Source: Streptomyces sp. B1I3 (GTDB lineage: Bacteria > Actinomycetota > Actinomycetes > Streptomycetales > Streptomycetaceae). Taken from it: 64,000 nt of DNA. The stretch is from assembly GCF_030816615.1 (NCBI RefSeq), contig NZ_JAUSYD010000001.1, positions 744,001-808,000 of the forward strand, written 5' to 3'. Positions 33,936-42,617 of the stretch are shown here, piece by piece. Under the pieces are notes generated by a model. That model ran no database searches and was not told where the DNA came from. It saw only the letters and a list, made by a program, of their open reading frames with translations. The first letter of the stretch is position 1, and each line of letters opens with the position of its first letter. Both the position numbers and the translations under genes were made by a program.

Positions 33936-35006
33936 TCACCGCAGCGGCTCGCCGACCTCGTGCATGTGCTGCAGGGCCTGCCGGTAGGACTCGACGAGTC
34001 CGGTCTCCGCGTACGGCATCCCGATCGCGGCGCAGTGGGCCTTCACCAACGGCTGTGCCAGCCGCAGGTGGGGACGGGGCATGCTGGGAAAGAGGTGGTG
34101 CTCGATCTGGTAGTTGAGACCGCCGAGGAACCAGTCGGTGAGGAGGGCGCCTCGTACGTTGCGCGAGGTGAGCACCTGACGCTGCAGGTGGCCCCAGCGG
34201 TCGCCGTCCGGGTCGGGCATCTCCATGCCCTTGTGGTTCGGCGCGAAGGCCATCCCCAGGTGGAGCCCGAAGAGGGCGTGGTGCACGAGGGCGAAGACGA
34301 CGGCCTTGCCCGGCGACATGACGGTGAGCAGCAGCGTCGCGTACAGGGCGAGGTGGCCGGCCAGCAGCAGGCCGGACAGGGCACGCTCACGGACGGGCTG
34401 GCGCCGCAGGAACTGGAAGCCGTAGATCTTGAGGGCGATGCCCTCGAGGAGCAGCATCGGGAAGAAGAGCCGCGCCTGGTTGCGGGTGAGCCAGCGGGCG
34501 AAGCCCTCGCGCTGCGCTGCCTGCTTCTGCGTCCACACCAGGGCACCGACACCGACGTCGGGGTCCTTGTCGACGTGGTTGGGGTTGGCGTGGTGGCGTA
34601 CGTGCTTGTCGTTCCACCATGCCTCGTTCATTCCGAGGAGCAGGTTGGCGTGCACCAGTCCGATCGCCCGGCCGGCCTTGCGGTCGCCGGATATCTGCGC
34701 GTGGCCGGCGTCGTGACCGAAGAAGGCGGTACGGGTCCACAGGATGGCGAGCGGCAGCGCGAACAGCAGGTTCCACCAGGTGTCGCCGAGAAGCACCATG
34801 CCGGTGAGCACCGCTGCGAGGGCGACGAGGTTGGCGGCGATGCCCGCCGCGTACCAGCCGGTGCGGCGTTCGAGGAGACCCTGACTCCTGACGGTCTTCA
34901 GGAGGGGTGCGAAGTCACTCCCGGGGGCTTTGGGGCCTTCCGGACTCTTCGTACCGTCCGCCCCCTCGCGGGCGTTCGGCACAACGGTGGCTACCGCTTG
35001 GGGCAT
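33936..35006 (-). CDS. Fatty acid desaturase (acyl-lipid, front-end type)
   Basis: A 356-residue membrane desaturase. The three histidine boxes that bind the diiron centre are HDAGH, HVRHHANPNH and QIEHHLFP; the glutamine in the last box is typical of front-end desaturases. Hydrophobic pairs of helices lie before and between boxes (about residues 55-95 and 205-265). It introduces double bonds into membrane lipid acyl chains, using ferredoxin or a similar donor. ATG 35006 has GGAG 5 bases upstream. No two-component system of the DesKR kind is adjacent. Confidence 0.9.
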   Translation of the reverse strand: MPQAVATVVPNAREGADGTKSPEGPKAPGSDFAPLLKTVRSQGLLERRTGWYAAGIAANLVALAAVLTGMVLLGDTWWNLLFALPLAILWTRTAFFGHDAGHAQISGDRKAGRAIGLVHANLLLGMNEAWWNDKHVRHHANPNHVDKDPDVGVGALVWTQKQAAQREGFARWLTRNQARLFFPMLLLEGIALKIYGFQFLRRQPVRERALSGLLLAGHLALYATLLLTVMSPGKAVVFALVHHALFGLHLGMAFAPNHKGMEMPDPDGDRWGHLQRQVLTSRNVRGALLTDWFLGGLNYQIEHHLFPSMPRPHLRLAQPLVKAHCAAIGMPYAETGLVESYRQALQHMHEVGEPLR

Positions 35007-35238
35007 GACGTCTCCGGTTTCTGGGCATCTGCGCTGACCTCGTCAAACGTACGGAGGACGGGCCTGCGGCAGCCATGACGCCATCACCCCGGCCATGCGG
35101 GGGGAAGCCCCCGTACCCCGTGGTGGTGCGAGCGGCACCCCAGGCCTCAGAAGGCGGAAACGAGTGAGGCGGATCACTGCGCATTCCCCCCGGGACGGGC
35201 CGTGGGTGGAGTACCCTCGGCGACCCCGGGCTAACTAG

Positions 35239-35248
35239 TCAAATTTGA
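35239..35248. promoter_or_regulatory. Perfect 10-base AT-rich palindrome before the SNF2 gene
   Basis: TCAAATTTGA lies 16 bases before the GTG start of the helicase gene in a very GC-rich context. It could be an operator or chance; no family is assigned. Confidence 0.35.
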
Positions 35249-35264
35249 GGAATCTGACATCGCT

Positions 35265-38159
35265 GTGCACAGGCTCCCTGCGGCAACCATCAACGAGATC
35301 TCTGAACTGTCCCGCTGCTCCGCAGTCTTTCTCCCCGCGGATCCGGCCCGTACCGGCCGGATCGCGTTCTGGAACCCGGACGGTAGCACCCCGCCCGGTG
35401 ATGCCGGGAGTCCGGAGGAGCTGACCGTCGTCGGAAGCGACGTCCGCCCTTACGTGGTACCGGCGTTGTCCATGCCCGTACCTGACGCCCTGCCGGTTCT
35501 GACACGGGCGCGCGCCGGCGCGCACGCCTCCCCCGCGGCCGCGTTCTGGGGCGCTGCTGGAGTACTGGCCCTCCAACTCCTGGCGCGCGGTCTGCTGCTG
35601 CCCGGCCTGAGCGCCACCGACCACGATGCCTGGCGCGTGGGACCGCTTGCCGTGGACGACCTGGAGCGGATCCGGGTGCTGGCGGCCTCCATGCCACCCA
35701 CTGCCCACGCGGTACCGCTCGACGCCGCCGCCGATCCGGTGATGCTGGCCGAACCGGAGTCTCTGCTGCGGTCGTTCCTCGACGCGGTCGCCGACGGCCT
35801 GCCCCGTTCCCCGGCCGCCGTCCTCGCCACGGGCGGACCGGCGTTCGCCGCGCCGGCTCCCCAGCACCTGCCGGCGCTGCGGCCGTGGGCGGCCGATGTG
35901 GCGGCGGGACACGACGCGGGCGTGCGGCTGTCCTTGCGCGTGGAGGTCGCGGGACTCCCGGAGCTGGAAGCGGAAGGGGCCGGGGCGGGCAGCGGCCCGT
36001 CCTTCCGCGCCGTCCTGCAGATCCACGGCGTCCAGGACCCCGCACTGGTCGCCGACGCGGCGGACGTGTGGGCGGGCAGTGGTCCCGCCGCCGCACTGTT
36101 CGGTCCGCGTGCGCGCATGGACGCACTGCTGGCACTGCGCCGTGCCGCTCGCGCCTGGCCGCCGCTGACGCCTCTGCTGTCGGCTCCGGTGCCGGACGCG
36201 GTCGAACCGGCGGACGAGGAGATCGCGGAGCTGCTGGGCCCCGCCGCCCGGGCGCTCGCCGCGACCGGCATGCAGGTGCACTGGCCGAAGGAGCTCGCCA
36301 GGAAGCTCACCGCCCGCGCGGTCATCGGCCCGTCCGGGCGGGATGACGGCGCCGAGGACGGTGGCGCAGGTCCTCGCGTCACCGGATCCGCCGCCCCGTC
36401 CTTCCTGTCGGCCGACACCCTGCTCTCCTTCGACTGGTGGTTCGCGCTGGGCGACCGGACACTCAGCCGGCAGGAGCTCGACCGGCTCGCGGAAGCGGGC
36501 AGGCCGCTGGTCAGGCTGCGTGACCAGTGGGTGCTCATCGACCCGGAGGAGGCCCGGCGCGCCCGCGACTCCCGTGACCGCAAGGTCGCGCCCATCGACG
36601 CCCTGAGCGCTGTGCTGACGGGCAGCACCGACATCGACGGCCGCCGGATCGAGGTGACCGCGACCGGCCCGCTCGAACGACTGCGGGCACGACTCGCCGA
36701 CCCGGAGTCCCGGGAGGCGGAGACGATCCCCCAGCCGGCCGCCCTCGCGGCGAGTCTGCGCGACTACCAGTTGCGCGGTCTGAACTGGCTCCACACCATG
36801 ACGTCACTCGGCCTCGGAGGCTGTCTCGCCGACGACATGGGGCTGGGCAAGACCATCACGCTGATCGCCCTGCACCTGCACCGGCAGAGTGTGGAAGCGG
36901 CCGCCGGGCCGACGCTCGTGGTCTGTCCCACTTCCCTGATGGGCAACTGGCAACGGGAGATCGAGAAGTTCGCCCCGGGCACGCCGGTACGCCGCTTCCA
37001 CGGCCTGTCGCGCTCCCTGGACGACCTGGCCCACGGCGAGTTCGTCCTGACCACGTACGGCACCATGCGCCTGGACGCGGCCCGGCTGGCGCGGGCGTCC
37101 TGGGGCATGGTCGTCGCCGACGAGGCGCAGCACGTCAAGAACCCGCACTCGGCGACCGCCAGGCAACTGCGGACGATCGGGACGAGGGCCCGCGTCGCAC
37201 TCACGGGTACCCCCGTGGAGAACAACCTCTCCGAACTCTGGGCGATCCTCGACTGGACGACACCCGGGCTGCTGGGACGGCTCGGCACGTTCCGCAGTCG
37301 GTACGCGAGTGCCGTCGAGGACGGCAACGACCCCGCTGCCGCCGACCGGCTGGCCGCGCTGGTGCGCCCCTTCCTCCTGAGACGCCGCAAGTCCGACCCC
37401 GGCATCGCCCCGGAGCTGCCGCCCAAGACGGAGACCGATCGCGCGGTGTCGCTGACGGCGGAACAGGCGGGCCTGTACGAGGCGGTGGTGCGGGAGACGC
37501 TCGCCGAGATCTCCGGGGCGGACGGCTTCGCACGGCGTGGACTCGTCATGAAACTGCTGACGGCACTCAAACAGATCTGCAACCACCCCGCGCAGTACCT
37601 CAAGGAGGACGGGCCCCGGATCGAGGGCCGTTCGGGGAAGGTGGAGCTGCTGGACGAGCTGCTCGACACGATCCTCGCCGAGGGTGCGGGCGTCCTGGTG
37701 TTCACCCAGTACGTGCAGATGGGGCGGCTGCTGGAAGGGCATCTGGCGGCACGCGGGATCCCCACCCAGTTCCTGCACGGTGGCACCCCGGTCGCCGAGC
37801 GGGAGGCGATGGTGAACCGCTTCCAAGCGGGCCGGGCCCCGGTGTTCCTGTTGTCGCTCAAGGCGGCGGGCACGGGACTCAACCTGACCCGGGCAGGCCA
37901 CGTGGTGCACTTCGACCGCTGGTGGAACCCGGCCGTCGAGGCGCAGGCCACCGACCGCGCGTACCGGATCGGGCAGACCCAGCCGGTGCAGGTGCATCGG
38001 CTGATCGCCGAAGGGACCGTCGAGGACCGGATCGCCGAGATGCTGGCCCGCAAGCAGGGCCTGGCCGACGCGGTGCTCGGCGGCGGCGAGAGCGCGTTGA
38101 CCGAACTGACCGATGCCGAACTGGCCGATCTGGTAGAGCTGCGGGGGAACACACGATGA
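35265..38159 (+). CDS. SNF2-family DNA helicase/translocase
   Basis: A 964-residue protein. Residues 1 to about 470 are a family-specific region without a recognised enzyme motif; it includes the bacterial SNF2_assoc-like segment (SADTLLSFDWWFALGD). The SNF2 motor occupies about 490-950: motif I DDMGLGKT, Ia VVCPTSLMGNW, II DEAQ, III ALTGTPVENN, V SLKAAGTGLNLT, VI QATDRAYRIGQ. It should hydrolyse ATP and move along double-stranded DNA. The family relative HepA/RapA recycles RNA polymerase, but this group travels with SWIM proteins. The next gene starts at the ATGA overlap, so the two are translationally coupled. GTG 35265 is used; a GAGG lies 15 bases upstream, further than usual. Confidence 0.9.
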   Translation: MHRLPAATINEISELSRCSAVFLPADPARTGRIAFWNPDGSTPPGDAGSPEELTVVGSDVRPYVVPALSMPVPDALPVLTRARAGAHASPAAAFWGAAGVLALQLLARGLLLPGLSATDHDAWRVGPLAVDDLERIRVLAASMPPTAHAVPLDAAADPVMLAEPESLLRSFLDAVADGLPRSPAAVLATGGPAFAAPAPQHLPALRPWAADVAAGHDAGVRLSLRVEVAGLPELEAEGAGAGSGPSFRAVLQIHGVQDPALVADAADVWAGSGPAAALFGPRARMDALLALRRAARAWPPLTPLLSAPVPDAVEPADEEIAELLGPAARALAATGMQVHWPKELARKLTARAVIGPSGRDDGAEDGGAGPRVTGSAAPSFLSADTLLSFDWWFALGDRTLSRQELDRLAEAGRPLVRLRDQWVLIDPEEARRARDSRDRKVAPIDALSAVLTGSTDIDGRRIEVTATGPLERLRARLADPESREAETIPQPAALAASLRDYQLRGLNWLHTMTSLGLGGCLADDMGLGKTITLIALHLHRQSVEAAAGPTLVVCPTSLMGNWQREIEKFAPGTPVRRFHGLSRSLDDLAHGEFVLTTYGTMRLDAARLARASWGMVVADEAQHVKNPHSATARQLRTIGTRARVALTGTPVENNLSELWAILDWTTPGLLGRLGTFRSRYASAVEDGNDPAAADRLAALVRPFLLRRRKSDPGIAPELPPKTETDRAVSLTAEQAGLYEAVVRETLAEISGADGFARRGLVMKLLTALKQICNHPAQYLKEDGPRIEGRSGKVELLDELLDTILAEGAGVLVFTQYVQMGRLLEGHLAARGIPTQFLHGGTPVAEREAMVNRFQAGRAPVFLLSLKAAGTGLNLTRAGHVVHFDRWWNPAVEAQATDRAYRIGQTQPVQVHRLIAEGTVEDRIAEMLARKQGLADAVLGGGESALTELTDAELADLVELRGNTR

Positions 38160-39442
38160 ACGACAGTGACCAGCCGGAGCGCATCTTCGCCGCGCTGCCG
38201 CCCGCGCCGGGCCGCGGCTTCGCGTCGTCCTGGTGGGGGCGGGCGTGGCTGCAGGCCCTGGAGGACACGGCACTGGACGGTGCTCAGCTCAAGAAGGGAC
38301 GCGGGCTGGCCCGTGAGGGCAGGGTCGGCGCGGTCTCGGTCCGCCCGGGCCGGATCACCGCGGTGGTCCAGGACCGGGACGCGACCGCGTACCGCAGTGA
38401 CGTGCTGTTCCAGCCGCTGAGCCGGCAGGAGTGGGACCGCGTCCTGGAGGTGGCGTCCGAACGCGCCGGGCACATCGCCGCGCTGCTCGACCGCGAGATG
38501 CCTTCGCAACTGGTGGAGGACGCGGCGGCCGCCGGAGTCGACCTCCTGCCCCGGATCGGTGACCTGGAGGCCGAGTGCAGCTGCGAGGCGTGGGACCACT
38601 GCCCGCATTCGGGCGCCCTGTGCTACCAAGTGGCGCGGCTGCTCGACCAGGACCCCTTCGTTCTGCTGCTGTTGCGGGGACGTGACGAACGGCAGCTGCT
38701 GGACGAGCTGCAGGTGCGCAGCACCGCGAGGGCGGCCGGCGCGACGCGGCGCGCGGATCCCGGGAGCACGGCCCCCGGCACACCGCGCGGTGTCCGGGCC
38801 GACGAGGCCTTCGCGGCACGCGACATCCTTCCGCCGTTGCCTCCTCCCCCGCCGTTGCCGGACGGGCCCGGGCTTCCGCCGTCGCTGGACACGGAGACGG
38901 ATCCGGCGGTCGGTGCCGACCCCGCCGCGCTGGAGTTCCTCGCTGCCGACACCGCCGTGCGGGCTTTCGCGTCGCTGGCGGACGCCCTCGCGGAGGGCCA
39001 CGGAAAGCAGCCCGTACCTCCCGGTCCGACGACGGAGCAGGACGCCGTACGAATGGCCGCCGATGCCCGGCCCGGCGCGGTGACGGTCGCGCGCCTCGCC
39101 GCTGCCACGGGGCGGCAGCGGGCCGAGCTCGACGCCGCGGTACGGGCCTGGCGGTACGGCAGGGCCGCCGCTCTGGCGGTGTACGACGAGGAGTGGCAGC
39201 CGGACCCTCAGGAGCTCGCGCGGGCCCGCGCCCGGCTCGCCACGGCGTGGGAGGACGGCGACGCCCCGCAGCTGCGGGGGACGCACAACCGCTGGACCGT
39301 GGTGGGTGCGGGCGCACAGCTGCGCTACGGGCGGGACGGGCGCTGGTGGCCGTACCGCAGGGAGCAGGCCCGCTGGGTGCCGGCCGGACCGGCCGACGAC
39401 GATCCGGCGGCCGCGCTGGCCGGTCTGCTGTCCGACGCCTGA
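38156..39442 (+). CDS. SWIM zinc-finger protein
   Basis: A 428-residue protein whose start overlaps the SNF2 stop (ATGA). SWWGRAWLQALED near the N-terminus and the zinc finger CSCEAWDHCPHSGALCY (C-x-C-x5-C-x-H, about residues 140-148) define the bacterial SWIM family that pairs with SNF2 helicases. SWIM fingers bind DNA or protein. The region about 185-260 is Pro/Ala-rich and probably disordered, followed by a helical C-terminal domain with a Trp-rich end (RWWPYRREQARWVPAG). The partner helicase and this protein probably work as one complex in DNA repair or chromosome handling; the exact role is not known. Confidence 0.85.
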   Translation: MNDSDQPERIFAALPPAPGRGFASSWWGRAWLQALEDTALDGAQLKKGRGLAREGRVGAVSVRPGRITAVVQDRDATAYRSDVLFQPLSRQEWDRVLEVASERAGHIAALLDREMPSQLVEDAAAAGVDLLPRIGDLEAECSCEAWDHCPHSGALCYQVARLLDQDPFVLLLLRGRDERQLLDELQVRSTARAAGATRRADPGSTAPGTPRGVRADEAFAARDILPPLPPPPPLPDGPGLPPSLDTETDPAVGADPAALEFLAADTAVRAFASLADALAEGHGKQPVPPGPTTEQDAVRMAADARPGAVTVARLAAATGRQRAELDAAVRAWRYGRAAALAVYDEEWQPDPQELARARARLATAWEDGDAPQLRGTHNRWTVVGAGAQLRYGRDGRWWPYRREQARWVPAGPADDDPAAALAGLLSDA

Positions 39443-39691
39443 GCGCCGGACGTGCGCACCGCCCGGGGATGCCGGACGGGGCGGAGGCGCCCGGCGCGTA
39501 CGGCTGCCGGGGCGGCAGGAGTGGCCCAAGCGTCCGTTACATGGCCGGAGTTGGCGGGATCGGCGGCCGGCCGATCCCCCGTCCGGCCGTCTTCCGCCCC
39601 GCGCACAGCACCCCGTACGGTGGGGCGGCGCGTTGTGCGCCCGTACGTCCGCGTACGACCGACCCCCCTCACCCACAGGAGTGCAGTGCCG

Positions 39692-40273
39692 ATGCAGCGC
39701 AGACGGATTCTCCAGGGCGCAGCGGTCACCGCCGCCGCGGCCCTTTTACCTGCCTCTGTCCGCGCGGTGGCCGCCCCCGCTGCCGAGACCGACTACCCGT
39801 CGGCACAGTGGGCTCCGGCGTCCGCGTCCAACTACACGGTGTCGAACCGTCCCACGGCCTACCCGCTCGACTTCGTCGTCGTCCACGTCGCCCAGCAGAC
39901 GTTCTCCGAGACGGTCGGCATCTTCCAGAACCCGGCCAAGCAGGTCTCCGCCCATTATGTGGTGCGGTCGGGGGACGGATTCGTGGCCCAGTGCGTGCGC
40001 GAGAAGGACGTCGCCTGGCACGCCGGCAACTGGGACTACAACACGCGCAGCATCGGCATCGAGCACGAGGGCTGGGTGGACCAGCCGGCCTACTTCACCC
40101 ACGCCATGTACGAACGGTCGGCCAGGTTGACGGCGAACATCTGCGACCGCTACGGCCTGCCCAAGGACCGCGCACACATCATCGGCCACCACCAGGTGCC
40201 GGGCAGCGACCACACCGACCCCGGTGCCAACTGGGACTGGGTGCGCTACATACGTCTCGTCAATCTTCTGTGA
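39692..40273 (+). CDS. Tat-exported N-acetylmuramoyl-L-alanine amidase
   Basis: A 193-residue secreted amidase_2 enzyme. RRRILQGAAVTAAAALLPASVRA is a twin-arginine signal peptide with cleavage near AVAA. The catalytic domain has FVVVHVAQQTF (the first zinc ligand His), SAHYVVRSGDGFVAQCV, VAWHAGNWDYNTRSIGIEHEG and HIIGHHQVPGSDHTDPG (second His and the conserved Asp). It cuts the bond between MurNAc and L-alanine in peptidoglycan. ATG 39692 and GTG 39686 are both possible; an AGGAG lies 10 and 4 bases upstream of them. Confidence 0.9.
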   Translation: MQRRRILQGAAVTAAAALLPASVRAVAAPAAETDYPSAQWAPASASNYTVSNRPTAYPLDFVVVHVAQQTFSETVGIFQNPAKQVSAHYVVRSGDGFVAQCVREKDVAWHAGNWDYNTRSIGIEHEGWVDQPAYFTHAMYERSARLTANICDRYGLPKDRAHIIGHHQVPGSDHTDPGANWDWVRYIRLVNLL

Positions 40274-40313
40274 CCTCCGAAAGCCTCCGCCCGGCACCCC
40301 GGCGGCGTCGCGG

Positions 40314-41948
40314 TCAGCCCCCGGGAGCGAGCCCGTCCCCTCCGTCGCGCTTCCGCGTAGGGACGCTGCCCTCGGCCTCGTCCGCCCGGCCTCCGTCCGT
40401 GGCCTCCTCGGCCACCGGTGGCACCATGGCTCCGCCGCGCAGGCGTTCCAGGTCGCCGGCCCGGACCTGGACGACGAAGAGGGCGATCAGTGCGGCGATC
40501 ACGGCCATGACGGCGGCGACGACGAACGCGCTCGACACGCCCGAGGTCAGCACCTGGTCGCCCCACGGACCCGGGAGTTCGCCGGTGCGGCGGAACTCCA
40601 GTTGCTGCGCCGGGGTGGCCTGCGACAGGAAGCGTGGTACCTGGTCGGATGCCTCGTTCCGGCTGGCCGTTCCGAAGACCGTGACGAGAATGGAGAGGCC
40701 GAGCGACCCGCCCACCTGCTGGGTGGCGTTGAGGACGCCGGATGCGGCACCCGCCTCCCGTGGCACCACTCCGGAGACCGCCATCAGCGTCAGCGAGACG
40801 AACTGCATGCCCATGCCGGAGCCGAAGACCAGTGTGGGGCCGAGGATGCTCCCGAGGTAGCTGCTGTGGACATCGGTCCCGGTGAGCCACGCGAGCCCCG
40901 CTGCCGCCAGGAGCGCGCCCACGACCATGAAGGGTTTGGGGCCCCACCTGGACAGCAGTTGCGAGGTGATTCCCGCACTGACTGCGATGACCGCGCTCAC
41001 CGGCAGGAACGCGAGTCCGGCTCGCAGCGGGCTGAAGTCCAGCACGTTCTGCACGAAGAGAGTCAGGAAGAAGAACATCCCGAACATCGCCGCGGCAAGA
41101 CTCAGCATCATTCCGTAGGCGCCTGCACGGTTGCGGTCGCGGAACATGTGCAGCGGGGTGATGGGCTGCTTCGAGCGGCGTTCGACCGCCAGGAACAGGG
41201 CGAGGAACACCACCGCCGCCAGAAAGGCCCCGATCGTCAGGCGGTCGCTCCAGCCGTCCTCGGATGCGCGGATGAAGCCGTAGACGAGCAGCACCATGCC
41301 CAGCGTGGAGGTGAGGGCCCCGAGGAGGTCGAAGTGGCCCGGGTGGCGTTCGGACTCCTTGATGTAGCGGGGCGTCGCCAGGACGATGAGCAGGCCGATG
41401 GGGACGTTGACGAAGAAGACCCACCGCCAGTCGAGCCACTCCACCAGGATGCCGCCCGCGAGCAGCCCGATCGCGCTGCCTCCGGCCGACACGGCAGCGA
41501 ACACGCCGAACGCCCGGTTCCTGTCGGGGCCTTCGCGGAAGGTCGTCGTGATGAGGGAGAGGGCTGTGGGGGACGCGATGGCACCACCGACGCCCTGGAG
41601 CGCACGGGCTGCCAGCAACTGCCAGGACTCCTGGGAAAGCCCACCGAGCAGCGAGGCCAGGACGAAAAGCAGGATGCCGAAGACGAATACCCGCCGTCGC
41701 CCGAGAATATCGCCCAGCCGCCCACCGAGCAGAAGCAGTCCGCCGAACGTCAGGGTGTAGGCGTTGATCACCCAGGACAGATTCTCCGTCGAGAATCCCA
41801 GTGACGTCTGAATGTGCGGAAGAGCGATGTTGACGATGGTGATGTCGAGAACCACCATCAGCTGGCAGGAGGCGATCACGAAAAGGGCCATGCCGTTGCC
41901 GCGGCTTCGTTCCGGAGTATCGGCAATGGGCGATGGCTTCACTGGCAC
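40314..41948 (-). CDS. DHA2-family MFS drug efflux transporter (14 helices)
   Basis: A 544-residue major facilitator protein with 14 predicted membrane helices. DITIVNIALPHI is the DHA2 signature in helix 1 (motif D1), GGRLGDILGRRRVF is motif A, and ARALQGVGGAIASPTALSLI is motif B; the C-motif is near GSAIGLLAGGILVEWLDWRW. It is of the EmrB/QacA type, which exports drugs and organic cations using protons. The C-terminal 40 residues are charged and disordered. GTG start at 41948. An orphan CebR-like palindrome lies about 190 bases upstream. Confidence 0.9.
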   Translation of the reverse strand: MPVKPSPIADTPERSRGNGMALFVIASCQLMVVLDITIVNIALPHIQTSLGFSTENLSWVINAYTLTFGGLLLLGGRLGDILGRRRVFVFGILLFVLASLLGGLSQESWQLLAARALQGVGGAIASPTALSLITTTFREGPDRNRAFGVFAAVSAGGSAIGLLAGGILVEWLDWRWVFFVNVPIGLLIVLATPRYIKESERHPGHFDLLGALTSTLGMVLLVYGFIRASEDGWSDRLTIGAFLAAVVFLALFLAVERRSKQPITPLHMFRDRNRAGAYGMMLSLAAAMFGMFFFLTLFVQNVLDFSPLRAGLAFLPVSAVIAVSAGITSQLLSRWGPKPFMVVGALLAAAGLAWLTGTDVHSSYLGSILGPTLVFGSGMGMQFVSLTLMAVSGVVPREAGAASGVLNATQQVGGSLGLSILVTVFGTASRNEASDQVPRFLSQATPAQQLEFRRTGELPGPWGDQVLTSGVSSAFVVAAVMAVIAALIALFVVQVRAGDLERLRGGAMVPPVAEEATDGGRADEAEGSVPTRKRDGGDGLAPGG

Positions 41949-42254
41949 AGTCCCGTCATGGCTGTCGATGCTCTGCGCACCAGGAGTGAAGAGCGGCGTT
42001 CACTCATCGACGTTAGGACGAACGCAGCCGGCCCGCCAATCGATCACTGTTCGACTGCCGGGAGTCCGCTCGACCGCCTGGGGGGCCCGCGTCGGCCACG
42101 GCCGACCGGGTCGGCGCGCAGGAGGGACGGCAGCAAGTGGGAGCGCTCCCACTTCACGTGGCTCCGTCCCCCGCACGCGGCCCGAACATGAAGGGACCGA
42201 GCGTCCCACGAGGGAGCTCGGCCCCGGACTCCCTGGTCCTCAGGCTCCAGGGCG
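41949..42254. other. Intergenic region between the drug exporter and DUF6131 genes
   Basis: A 306-base stretch without a supported gene. It must hold the promoter of the drug exporter. Its striking content is a perfect 20-base palindrome (42135-42154) that contains the CebR-type site described separately. Confidence 0.6.
42138..42151. promoter_or_regulatory. CebR-type operator (perfect 14-base consensus)
   Basis: TGGGAGCGCTCCCA is the known binding sequence of CebR, the LacI-family repressor of cellobiose and cello-oligosaccharide use in Streptomyces. The palindrome extends to 20 bases (42135-42154). No cellulase, beta-glucosidase or sugar transporter gene is adjacent. The nearest downstream start is the MFS exporter at 41948 on the minus strand. 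Confidence 0.75.
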
Positions 42255-42410
42255 TCACCAGTAGTGCCGACGGCCTCCTACGGCGTGGCCCACGGTACCC
42301 AGTACCCACAGGACGACCCCGATCGCCAGCAGGATGATGCCGATGGTCCACAGAATGCCGACACCGGCCACCAGGCCGATGATGAGGAGGATGGCTCCGA
42401 TGATGATCAT
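42255..42410 (-). CDS. DUF6131 small membrane protein
   Basis: A 51-residue hydrophobic protein: two short membrane helices (MIIIGAILLIIGLVAGVGIL, and IGIILLAIGVVLWVLGTVG) and the basic, aromatic end GGRRHYW. This is the DUF6131 signature common in actinobacteria. Function unknown; such proteins are often expressed in stress. GGAGG lies 5 bases before ATG 42410. It is divergent from dps, with an inverted repeat in the shared region. Confidence 0.85.
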   Translation of the reverse strand: MIIIGAILLIIGLVAGVGILWTIGIILLAIGVVLWVLGTVGHAVGGRRHYW

Positions 42411-42454
42411 GGCTGCCTCCGGTCACTCACCCTTCTCAAAACAAGCTGGGTGCA

Positions 42455-42468
42455 CTTATGAGCATAAG
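42455..42468. promoter_or_regulatory. 14-base inverted repeat between DUF6131 and dps
   Basis: CTTATG-AG-CATAAG is a perfect palindrome 45 bases before the DUF6131 start and 150 bases before dps. AT-rich arms in this GC-rich context suggest an operator, for example for a Fur/PerR-type or stress regulator. The binder is not known. Confidence 0.5.
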
Positions 42469-42617
42469 CCGTGTCTCCGCAATTTCCCACATGTGACGCA
42501 TACGCTCCCACCGGAACGGTCCATCATCATTGGCGCGAGCGCTCCCCGGTCGGCATAAAGGGGAGAAGGCGGGCCGTCCGAAACCGCAGAAATACCCTCC
42601 GAAAGCGCTGGAGCATC

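Noticed and set aside
35235..36794. A 519-codon minus-strand frame within the SNF2 gene region
   Set aside because: Gln/Arg/Gly-rich shadow reading with no motif or ribosome site.
36764..39676. A 970-codon minus-strand open frame across the SNF2 and SWIM genes
   Set aside because: It is antisense to two well-supported genes, its product is low complexity (Arg/Pro/Ser), and it lacks a ribosome site. Long antisense frames are expected at this GC content.
42411..42450. A GGGTGA near the DUF6131 start as a sigma-B type -10 box
   Set aside because: No GNNT-type -35 element at the required 14-16 base distance could be found.
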